Below are positions 43,878 through 50,973 of a stretch of 64,000 bases of DNA, in pieces. Numbering within the stretch: position 1 is the first letter of the stretch; the number at the start of each line of letters is the position of its first letter. Source of the DNA: Flavobacterium psychrophilum (GTDB taxonomy: Bacteria; Bacteroidota; Bacteroidia; Flavobacteriales; Flavobacteriaceae). The position numbers and the translations under genes are program-made. The stretch covers positions 1 through 64,000 of the forward strand of contig CAMAQD010000002.1 of assembly GCA_945860385.1 (NCBI GenBank), in the 5' to 3' direction. The notes beneath the pieces are model-generated. The model saw only the letters and a list, made by a program, of their open reading frames with translations, had not been told where the DNA came from and ran no database searches.

Positions 43878-45785
43878 ATGAGTTACTACAAAATCGAAAA
43901 TTTAGAACAATACTTCAAACACTATAATAAATCTGTTCGAGAGCCAAGAAAATTTTGGAGTAAGATTGCTTCAGAAAACTTCACTTGGTACCAAGAATCT
44001 GAAAAAATAGTTGAGTTCGATATGGCTGAGGCCAAAATTAAATGGTTTGTTGATGCCAAGGTCAATATTGTAAAAAACTGTCTGGACAGGCATCTTTCTA
44101 AACGAGGAGAAAAAACAGCTATTATTTTTGAACCCAACAATCCAAATGATTCAGCAGAACATATTACCTACAACGATTTGTATGTGAGAGTTGCAAAAAT
44201 GGCTAATGTACTTCGTGAACAGGGTATACAAAAAGGGGACAGAGTTTGTATTTATTTGCCAATGATTCCTGAGATTGCCGTTTCGACATTGGCTTGTGCC
44301 AGAATTGGCGCCATACATTCAGTTGTATTTGCTGGGTTTTCGGCTACGGCATTGGCAACAAGAATTAATGATAGCGAATGTAAAATGGTTATCACTTCTG
44401 ATGGAGGATTTAGAGGCGAAAAAACCATAGATTTGAAAGGCATTGTCGATGATGCACTACAAAATTGTCCTTCTGTTTCTACTGTTTTAGTAGTAAAAAG
44501 AACCAACGGTTCTATTAAGATGAAAGAAGGTCGTGACCAATGGCTACAACCGCTAATTGATGTAGCTTCGGACAATTGTGTAGCCGAGATAATGGATTCT
44601 GAAGATCCTTTGTTTATCCTTTACACTTCGGGCTCTACCGGAAAACCAAAAGGAATGGTGCACACTACTGCAGGCTATATGGTTTACACCGCCTACTCTT
44701 TTAAAAATGTTTTTAATTACGAAGAAAATGATGTTTTCTGGTGTACTGCCGATATTGGTTGGATAACTGGACATTCTTATATTTTGTACGGTCCTTTATT
44801 AAATGGTGCAACGACGGTGATGTTCGAAGGAGTTCCAACATATCCTGATTTTAGCCGTTTTTGGGAAATCATAGAAAAGCATAAAGTAACTCAATTTTAT
44901 ACCGCTCCAACTGCCATTCGATCTTTGGCAAAAGAGAATTTGTCTTACGTACAAAAATACCCGCTAAAATCACTAAAAGTTATTGGTTCCGTTGGAGAAC
45001 CTATCAATGAGGAAGCTTGGCACTGGTATAATGACCATGTCGGCGGAAAACGTTGCCCACTCGTTGATACTTGGTGGCAAACTGAAACAGGAGGAATTTT
45101 GATTTCTGCCTTAGCTTTTATAACTCCAACAAAACCAACCTACGCCTCCTTGCCTTTGCCAGGAATTCAAGTAGTTTTAATGGACGAAAAACGCAACGAA
45201 ATCGAAGACAATCAAGTTACCGGAAGTCTATGTATTAAGTTTCCTTGGCCAGGAATTGCAAGAACTATTTGGGGAGATCATCAAAGGTACAAAGACACCT
45301 ATTTTAGTGCTTTTCCAGGAAAATACTTTACTGGCGATGGAGCATTGCGTGATGAGGTTGGGTATTATAGAATTACAGGTCGTGTAGATGATGTGATTAT
45401 TGTTTCCGGACACAATCTGGGAACTGCGCCTATCGAGGATGCAATCAATGAACATCCAGCCGTTGCTGAAAGTGCTGTTGTAGGATTCCCGCACGATGTC
45501 AAAGGAAATGCTTTATATGGTTTTGTAATCTTGAAAGAGTCAGGAGAATATAGAGACAGGGTGAATTTGGTTAAAGAAATCAACCAACATATTTCGGATC
45601 ACATCGGGCCAATTGCCAAACTAGATAAAATACAATTTGTTTCTGGTTTGCCAAAAACGCGTTCTGGTAAAATTATGCGACGCATTTTGCGCAAAATATC
45701 CGAAGGCGATTTTTCTAATTTTGGTGACACCTCTACTTTATTAAACCCAGAAATTGTGGATGAAATTAAAGAAGGGAAATTATAA
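43878..45785 (+). CDS. acs: Acetyl-CoA synthetase
   Basis: A 635-residue AMP-forming acetate-CoA ligase. It has LYTSGSTGKPKGMVHTTAGYM (about 249-269), DTWWQTETGGI (about 398), YFTGDGALRDEVGYYRITGRVDDVIIVSGHNLGT and the lysine-containing LPKTRSGKIMRRILR (about 598), whose Lys is acetylated in homologues for control. The length and motifs fit Acs. It ends the operon, followed by a strong terminator. Together with the propionyl-CoA ligase, transporter, porin and sensor it makes a short-chain fatty acid scavenging module; PPDK nearby could supply gluconeogenesis. Confidence 0.95.
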   Translation: MSYYKIENLEQYFKHYNKSVREPRKFWSKIASENFTWYQESEKIVEFDMAEAKIKWFVDAKVNIVKNCLDRHLSKRGEKTAIIFEPNNPNDSAEHITYNDLYVRVAKMANVLREQGIQKGDRVCIYLPMIPEIAVSTLACARIGAIHSVVFAGFSATALATRINDSECKMVITSDGGFRGEKTIDLKGIVDDALQNCPSVSTVLVVKRTNGSIKMKEGRDQWLQPLIDVASDNCVAEIMDSEDPLFILYTSGSTGKPKGMVHTTAGYMVYTAYSFKNVFNYEENDVFWCTADIGWITGHSYILYGPLLNGATTVMFEGVPTYPDFSRFWEIIEKHKVTQFYTAPTAIRSLAKENLSYVQKYPLKSLKVIGSVGEPINEEAWHWYNDHVGGKRCPLVDTWWQTETGGILISALAFITPTKPTYASLPLPGIQVVLMDEKRNEIEDNQVTGSLCIKFPWPGIARTIWGDHQRYKDTYFSAFPGKYFTGDGALRDEVGYYRITGRVDDVIIVSGHNLGTAPIEDAINEHPAVAESAVVGFPHDVKGNALYGFVILKESGEYRDRVNLVKEINQHISDHIGPIAKLDKIQFVSGLPKTRSGKIMRRILRKISEGDFSNFGDTSTLLNPEIVDEIKEGKL

Positions 45786-45806
45786 AAAATAGGGATTTAA
45801 AATAAG

Positions 45807-45840
45807 AAAGGCTGTCAGAAAAGACAGCCTTTTTATTTTA
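45807..45840. terminator. Terminator of the acs operon, probably bidirectional
   Basis: A 10-bp stem AAAGGCTGTC (45807-45816) / GACAGCCTTT (45823-45832) has a 6-nt loop, followed by T-rich DNA. The convergent small gene ends at 45838. Confidence 0.9.
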
Positions 45841-46035
45841 GTTGTTTACGATGACCAAACATTGTTTCAATTCTGGTTTTTCGATAATGAAATTCAATAA
45901 CCACTCTCGCAACAATTCCATTTCGTGGGGTAACAAAGATTTTATCGCTTTTTCTAATTCTTTGCAAAATAATGTAACATCAAAACTTACTCTTTCTAGT
46001 ACAGACTTAGTATAATCAAACATTGCTTTAGACAT
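45838..46035 (-). CDS. Small conserved helical protein, unknown function
   Basis: A 65-residue protein, starting MSKAMFDYTKSVLERVSFD. The longer reading from 46110 would add an unlike 25-residue N-terminus. The pattern FDYTKSVLERVSFDVTLFCKELEKAIKSLLPHEMELLREWLLNF is a mostly helical unit, which I remember as widely conserved in Bacteroidota without a known function. It is a single gene between the acs terminator and mnmD. No domain was recognised. Confidence 0.75.
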   Translation of the reverse strand: MSKAMFDYTKSVLERVSFDVTLFCKELEKAIKSLLPHEMELLREWLLNFIIEKPELKQCLVIVNN

Positions 46036-46172
46036 AATTAGTTTGGATTTAAAGTTAGCATTGATAATTAAACCATGTAAAAATATATAATTATTACATA
46101 CCAAAAACAAAAATTAACAACTAATTATGATGCTATTTTATTGTGTGAAATAGTATAAATTAAAAGAAATAT

Positions 46173-46895
46173 TTATCCTTTTCTTGCCCGAAACATTTCT
46201 CTTTTTCCCGGTGCACCTTCGTGCTTTTCAACGATAAATCCAGCTTCAATCATATTCCTTTTGATGACTCCACGTGCTGCATAAGTAACCAAAACACCAT
46301 TGCTTTTAAGCGCTTTGAACATGATTTTGAAAATTGCTGCACTCCATAATTCGGGCTGCACATCGTAACCAAAAGCATCAAAATAAATCAAATTAAATTT
46401 TTCTGTATCGTCAATGTCTGCAAAAAATTGCTTCCGTTTCGTAAAAACAAAATCCTCACTCATATTAATGGGTTCTTCCCAGTTGCATTGATGCAATTTT
46501 TCGAAAATAAAGCTTTCGGATTCAGCATTTAATTCCTTCACATAATTCATCATTGCGGCTTCTTCTATAGAAACGGGAAAGGCTTCAACTCCCACGTAAT
46601 TCACTTTTTGATTGAATTTTGGATATTCCAAAAAGGTGATAAAAGCATTCAATCCGGTTCCAAATCCAATTTCTAAAATAGAAACCGACTTGTTTTCGAA
46701 CAATGAAAGTCCTTTTTTTATAAAAACATGTTGCGCCTCCTGAATGGCGCCAAAACGAGAATGATAGCATTCATCCCATTCTTCAATATGTATGGTTGTA
46801 GAGCCGTCTCGCGTTTGAATTATAGTTCTTTTCAAAGATTTTTGTTTTTTTGTTTTGAATAAAGGATTAAAAAAGTCAAATTTAATTAAATCCAA
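46173..46895 (-). CDS. mnmD: tRNA (5-methylaminomethyl-2-thiouridylate) methyltransferase, MnmD-like
   Basis: A 240-residue stand-alone methyltransferase domain equal to the N-terminal half of E. coli MnmC. The SAM-binding loop is SILEIGFGTGLNAFITFLE (about 73-91), then GVEAFPVS, and the DAF motif NLIYFDAFGYDVQPELWS (about 168-185). The C-terminus is YAARGVIKRNMIEAGF with GAPGKREMF. It methylates the wobble uridine of tRNAs for Lys, Glu and similar, as the last modification step. The oxidase half of MnmC is absent, as is usual outside Gammaproteobacteria. The reverse-direction neighbour is ilvE. Confidence 0.9.
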   Translation of the reverse strand: MDLIKFDFFNPLFKTKKQKSLKRTIIQTRDGSTTIHIEEWDECYHSRFGAIQEAQHVFIKKGLSLFENKSVSILEIGFGTGLNAFITFLEYPKFNQKVNYVGVEAFPVSIEEAAMMNYVKELNAESESFIFEKLHQCNWEEPINMSEDFVFTKRKQFFADIDDTEKFNLIYFDAFGYDVQPELWSAAIFKIMFKALKSNGVLVTYAARGVIKRNMIEAGFIVEKHEGAPGKREMFRARKG

Positions 46896-47039
46896 TTTAG
46901 TATAACCATTAATGTTTCTTATTTATTGGATATTCCGTAAATTCAACTACCCATTTTTTATCTTTTTTAGAATATAAATAAATCTCAGTTTAATGTCATA
47001 ATTATTGTTTTTTTGATAACCAATATGATGTTTTTTATT

Positions 47040-47047
47040 TAATTTTG
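47040..47047 (+). promoter_or_regulatory. -7 element upstream of ilvE
   Basis: TAATTTTG is an exact TAnnTTTG. A TTTG lies at 47012-47015 but the 24-nt spacing is long. The ilvE start at 47110 follows 62 bp later; this argues against the upstream ATG at 47065. Confidence 0.45.
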
Positions 47048-47109
47048 CAAACCAATGACTTACCTTGAATTATCTATCATTTATTAAAAAATTTAAAGAA
47101 TTCCATATT

Positions 47110-48177
47110 ATGAGCTCAACGCAAACCAATAAAATAGAAATCACCAAAGCTTCGACTTCAAAAATAACAGCTGTAGATTTTGATAATTTGCATTTTGGCG
47201 AAGTTTTTACCGATCATTTATTTGAATGTGATTTCAAAAATGGAGAATGGCAAAAACCAATTATCAAACCTTATGCTCCATTTTTACTAGATCCTTCTGC
47301 CAAAGTTTTTCATTACGGACAAGCTATTTTTGAAGGTATGAAAGCGTATAAAGATGACAACGATGCTATTTGGCTTTTCAGACCTGATGAAAACTACCAC
47401 CGTTTTAATCATTCGGCCGCAAGAATGGCTATGCCAGAAGTTCCAGAAGAAATTTTTATGGAAGGTTTACATCAATTATTAAAATTAGATGAAGCCTGGA
47501 TTCAAAAAGGCAAAGGAAATACGATGTACATCAGACCTTTTATGATTGCTACCGGAACGGGAGTAATTGCTAATCCGTCTGAAGATTATAAATTTATGAT
47601 TCTTTTATCGCCTGCAAAATCGTATTATTCAGGTGAAGTAAAAGTATTGATTGCAGAACATTTCAGTAGAGCTGCCAATGGTGGAATTGGAGCTGCAAAA
47701 GCAGCAGGAAATTATGCTGCACAGTTTTACCCAACCAATTTAGCGAACAAAGCTGGGTTCCAACAAGTAATTTGGACAGATGATGCGACTCACACCAAGT
47801 TAGAAGAAGCCGGAACGATGAATGTGTTTTTCAGAATAAACGATACTTTATTTACCGCACCTACTAGTGAAAGAATACTAGATGGTGTGACTAGAAAAAG
47901 TCTTATTGACATAGCAAAACGCGAAGGTATCAACGTAGAAGTTCGTCCTGTTTTAGTTTCTGAATTAGTAGAAGCAGCCAAAAACGGTAGTTTGAAAGAA
48001 ATTTTTGGTGCAGGAACAGCCGCAGTTGTAAACCCAATCATTGGATTTTCATATCAGGATGTGTACTATGAATTGCCAAAAATTGAAAATTCATACGCAA
48101 TACAATTAAAAGAGAAATTGACCAACATTCAACACAAACTAGCCGAAGATACTTTTGGGTGGACTGTGAAAGTTTAG
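47110..48177 (+). CDS. ilvE: Branched-chain amino acid aminotransferase
   Basis: A 355-residue fold-type IV PLP enzyme. Start MSSTQTNKIEITKAS is chosen over an upstream in-frame ATG (47065) because it fits family length. Motifs: FHYGQAIFEGMKAYK (about 67-81), FRPDENYHRFNHSAARMAMP, the PLP lysine in GAAKAAGNYAAQF (about 195), KLEEAGTMNVFF (about 235) and GTAAVVNPI (about 312). It reversibly transaminates leucine, isoleucine and valine with 2-oxoglutarate. No ilv/leu genes are next to it in the window. It is followed by 14-bp repeats and a terminator. Confidence 0.94.
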   Translation: MSSTQTNKIEITKASTSKITAVDFDNLHFGEVFTDHLFECDFKNGEWQKPIIKPYAPFLLDPSAKVFHYGQAIFEGMKAYKDDNDAIWLFRPDENYHRFNHSAARMAMPEVPEEIFMEGLHQLLKLDEAWIQKGKGNTMYIRPFMIATGTGVIANPSEDYKFMILLSPAKSYYSGEVKVLIAEHFSRAANGGIGAAKAAGNYAAQFYPTNLANKAGFQQVIWTDDATHTKLEEAGTMNVFFRINDTLFTAPTSERILDGVTRKSLIDIAKREGINVEVRPVLVSELVEAAKNGSLKEIFGAGTAAVVNPIIGFSYQDVYYELPKIENSYAIQLKEKLTNIQHKLAEDTFGWTVKV

Positions 48178-48181
48178 ATTT

Positions 48182-48244
48182 CAGGTTCCAGACTTCAGGT
48201 TGCAGATTGCAGGTTGCAGATTGCAGGTTGCAGATTTCAGGTTG
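48182..48244. repeat. 14-bp imperfect tandem repeat after ilvE
   Basis: Four and a half units of CAGGTTGCAGATTG start at 48182, 48196, 48210, 48224 and 48238; the middle two are identical. A related, oppositely oriented stretch with ATCTGCTATCTGCC lies at 48318-48344. Confidence 0.88.
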
Positions 48245-48266
48245 GACTAAATAATTACAAATAGTT

Positions 48267-48317
48267 AAAGCAGTTTCTAAATGATTTATTTCATTTTTAA
48301 ACTGCTTTTTTATTTTT
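48267..48317. terminator. Terminator between convergent ilvE and MazG-like genes
   Basis: AAAGCAGTTT (48267-48276) pairs with AAACTGCTTT (48299-48308) across a 22-nt loop, followed by T-rich DNA. Confidence 0.7.
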
Positions 48318-48355
48318 GAAATCTGCTATCTGCCAACTGCTATCTTTTTTATCTG

Positions 48356-48745
48356 CTAACTTCCTCCAAGTATTTTAGAAAAATCAGGTTTGAAATAATT
48401 GGGGCCTTTCATTACTTTCCCGTCTTCTCGGTAAATGGGGTTTCCGTTTTCATCCAATTTACTCATATTGGAACGTTGGATTTCGTCGAAAACTTCTTCA
48501 ATTTTATGTTGTAAACCGTGTTCTATTATGGTTCCGCAAAGAATGTACATCATATCGCCCAGAGCATCGGCAATTTCTACTAAATCATTATTTTGAACCG
48601 CTTCGAGGTATTCCTCGTTTTCTTCTTTCATCAAATTGTAGCGAAGCGTATTTTTAGTTTCGCCCAAATCGGCTCTAGGATTATCACTATGACCAATTTT
48701 GAAAGCCGTATGAAACTCTTTGACTGCGTTGATTTGTTTTTGCAT
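48356..48745 (-). CDS. MazG-like nucleoside triphosphate pyrophosphohydrolase family protein
   Basis: A 129-residue all-helical NTP-PPase of the MazG/phosphoribosyl-ATP pyrophosphohydrolase-like group. The metal-binding pattern is MKEENEEYLEA (about 39-49) and IADALGDMMYILCGT (about 57-71), matching the EExxE...ExxD type of site. The C-terminal tail has SKLDENGNPIYREDGKVMKGPNY, known from a subgroup sometimes carried in integron cassettes. It probably hydrolyses non-canonical or excess (d)NTPs (house-cleaning role); the substrate is inferred. Confidence 0.83.
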   Translation of the reverse strand: MQKQINAVKEFHTAFKIGHSDNPRADLGETKNTLRYNLMKEENEEYLEAVQNNDLVEIADALGDMMYILCGTIIEHGLQHKIEEVFDEIQRSNMSKLDENGNPIYREDGKVMKGPNYFKPDFSKILGGS

Positions 48746-48825
48746 AATTTTATTTGATTAAATGAGTCGGCAAATTAGTAACTTTTACTAAACAAAACCC
48801 TAAATTTGCCCAAAAAAATTATACT

Positions 48826-49014
48826 ATGTTTAGTCAAGGCCAAATGCTGTTTGCAGGTTTTTTTGTAATTGTTTTTATAATCGCAATGATTTATGCTTAC
48901 AGAAAAGATGCAAAATTGCACCAAGTATTCTACAAAGGAAATTTCAAGATTTTGATTGGATTTGCCCTTTTTATTGTGCTTTTGTTTGTGATAAAAATAT
49001 TTTTTAAAAGGTAA
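48826..49014 (+). CDS. Small two-helix membrane protein, unknown function
   Basis: A 62-residue protein with helices at about 8-25 and 40-58 joined by the basic YRKDAKLHQVFYKGNFK. It ends IKIFFKR. There are no domain matches by eye. It stands alone, divergent to the MazG-like gene. The regular codon frame and a plausible start support it being real. Confidence 0.7.
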   Translation: MFSQGQMLFAGFFVIVFIIAMIYAYRKDAKLHQVFYKGNFKILIGFALFIVLLFVIKIFFKR

Positions 49015-49121
49015 ATATGTGTTTCTAAAACAATTTTAAAGGAAAATCTTTTTTGTTTTAAATTGTAAAAGTTTTATCCATTCAAGACCAATAGGAACTT
49101 ATAAAAGTTTCGTGATAAAAA

Positions 49122-49152
49122 AATCCCTTACTGCAAATTACAGTAAGGGATT
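49122..49152 (-). terminator. Terminator of the SusF-like gene
   Basis: A perfect 12-bp stem AATCCCTTACTG (49122-49133) / CAGTAAGGGATT (49141-49152) has a 7-nt loop, with a T-run on the minus strand. It lies 23 bp after the stop. Confidence 0.9.
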
Positions 49153-49174
49153 AATTAAATCTAGAAAACTTCGT

Positions 49175-50740
49175 TTATTCTTTCACTAATTTAAGTGTAG
49201 ACTCACCATTTTCAGTTGCAATTTTAGCATAATAAACTCCGCTTGAAAGTTCAGAAGCATTAATCGAAACTTCTTTTGAAGCACTTGATTTTGCATAAAC
49301 TGTTTTTCCTAAAACATCATACACTTGAATAGAAGTGATGTCGTCATTACCAGAAACAATGTTCCAGTTGTCGCTAGTTGGATTAGGATAGGCTTTGAAA
49401 CTTTTAGCATCAAATTTAGTAACCGCTAACGAAGGTGTAAATGCATAAACACCAGTTGATCTAACAAAAGTGACATTGTAAGTACCAGCTGTTGCCATTA
49501 TATCGCTACCATTAGGTGTTCCTGTAGGAAATGCACTTCCTCCCCAACTTGCATCCCAAGCATAATCTTGACGAAATTTAATAAAATCAGCTGTGAGTAC
49601 TAAATTATTTAATGAATAATTTTCACCGTCAGTTGTTGTCATTACATTTGGATCAGGGTTTGGAGTTGTACCACCTGGCCATCCTCCTGCACCTGCTCCA
49701 ACAATTGAAACTGGTGGTTGAGATACTAATGAAAATCTATATACTCCAGTAACTACGTTAAAAATACAATCGTAATTTCCAGTAGCACCAACCTTCATAT
49801 TATTAGATCCTGTTACTCCAATAGGAAAAGCAGTTCCACCAAAACTTGGATCTGACCAATTACTGTTTTGACGGAATTTTATTTCTCCAGAATCAGCAAC
49901 CATAGGATCTACAGCTGAAATAGCTAGGTTTTTAATTTTATAAATGATTCCATCAGTAGTAGTCATTTGGTTCAAATCTGGAGAACCACCCCATCCGCCA
50001 GCTACTCCAGAACCAACTATAGCAACAGAGTTATATAAAGGAGCTGCTGTAAAAAGGTATGCACCAGAAGCATTATTATACGTTACAGAAGTATATTTGC
50101 CAGCAGGAACAGTAATTTTATCAGTAAGAACATATGTTGCAGTCCCTGAAGGAAATGCAAGAGCTCCAACCACTACACCATCAACACTGAACTGTGCGTT
50201 TCCAGCCACAAGAGTTGTGTTTGCAGGAAGTGCATAAGCAATACCATCCGTTGTTTCCATAAGGATACCTGTACCAGCACCGGTTGCGGTTCCAATTAAT
50301 TTTACGACAGCAATCGGAGCCCCACCATCAAATGAATAATCGCCTGTTGTAGAATTAAAAGTAATGTCATAAGTTCCTGCAACTGCTGGAATATCTTTGC
50401 TACCACCTGCATTTTCTGCTCCTATTCCTATTGGAAATGCAGATCCTGTTAATGGTTTTCCCCAGTTTCCTCCAGGAGGAGTTGAAGTAGCCGAATCCCA
50501 GCTATTGTTTGCTCTGAACTTAACAGAACCACCAGCCATTACAAGACCTGTTTTTTTCCAAACATCAGTAGTACCAACTCTTGTCAATTGGTATTTATCT
50601 ATAGGTCCTGGATTTAATGCCCCACCAGGCCATCCACCAACTTCAATACCATCACCAACAATTGCAACAGAGTTAATTTGAGCATTCATTGCCGTAAACG
50701 CAAACAAACACATCAAGAAATAAAATAATTTTGTTTTCAT
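49175..50740 (-). CDS. SusF-like starch-binding repeat protein with T9SS sorting domain
   Basis: A 521-residue protein with a signal peptide (MKTKLFYFLMCLFAFTAMNAQ). Modules of roughly 100 residues repeat: each opens with GGWPGG or AGGWGG and then VKFRANNSWD, IKFRQNSNW or IKFRQDYAW, GGSAFPIG and a closing GTYDITF-type strand. One extra module without the Trp-Gly part is at about 145-235. This is the SusE/SusF carbohydrate-binding fold. A C-terminal T9SS type A sorting domain (about 445-521; IQVYDVLGKTVYAKS) means export and surface attachment by T9SS rather than as a lipoprotein. It probably binds starch for the amylase upstream. A putative LacI-type operator lies at 50823-50838 in its leader. 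Confidence 0.85.
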   Translation of the reverse strand: MKTKLFYFLMCLFAFTAMNAQINSVAIVGDGIEVGGWPGGALNPGPIDKYQLTRVGTTDVWKKTGLVMAGGSVKFRANNSWDSATSTPPGGNWGKPLTGSAFPIGIGAENAGGSKDIPAVAGTYDITFNSTTGDYSFDGGAPIAVVKLIGTATGAGTGILMETTDGIAYALPANTTLVAGNAQFSVDGVVVGALAFPSGTATYVLTDKITVPAGKYTSVTYNNASGAYLFTAAPLYNSVAIVGSGVAGGWGGSPDLNQMTTTDGIIYKIKNLAISAVDPMVADSGEIKFRQNSNWSDPSFGGTAFPIGVTGSNNMKVGATGNYDCIFNVVTGVYRFSLVSQPPVSIVGAGAGGWPGGTTPNPDPNVMTTTDGENYSLNNLVLTADFIKFRQDYAWDASWGGSAFPTGTPNGSDIMATAGTYNVTFVRSTGVYAFTPSLAVTKFDAKSFKAYPNPTSDNWNIVSGNDDITSIQVYDVLGKTVYAKSSASKEVSINASELSSGVYYAKIATENGESTLKLVKE

Positions 50741-50770
50741 AATTAATAATATTTTTAGATTAATATCTTA

Positions 50771-50838
50771 TAAAAGTATAAAAAACAGTCGAATAAAAAA
50801 TGAATGCTTCAAAAAAAATTCAACTACCACGTTTTCGT
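50771..50838 (-). promoter_or_regulatory. Operator and -7-like element of the SusF-like gene
   Basis: The plus-strand 16-mer ACTACCACGTTTTCGT (50823-50838) matches the sus-operon site in 15 of 16 positions. On the minus strand TACTTTTA (50771-50778) is a near TAnnTTTG; its centre is 56 bp from the operator centre, the same as at susC. No -33 TTTG is visible, as expected for an activator-dependent promoter. Confidence 0.6.
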
Positions 50839-50929
50839 GTTGATAACATTTCAATAATCAGTTAATTTTAACAAATCTAAAACCAACAATTGTAAGAAGC
50901 CAAAATAATAGGGAAAAAAGCTAAAAAAT

Positions 50930-50953
50930 AAGGCCGTCTTTTGGGACGGCCTT
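50930..50953 (-). terminator. Terminator of the amylase gene
   Basis: AAGGCCGTC (50930-50938) pairs with GACGGCCTT (50945-50953) across a 6-nt loop, followed on the minus strand by a mixed A/T run. It lies 20 bp past the stop codon. Confidence 0.8.
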
Positions 50954-50973
50954 TCTACTTTTGTAAAAGAATA

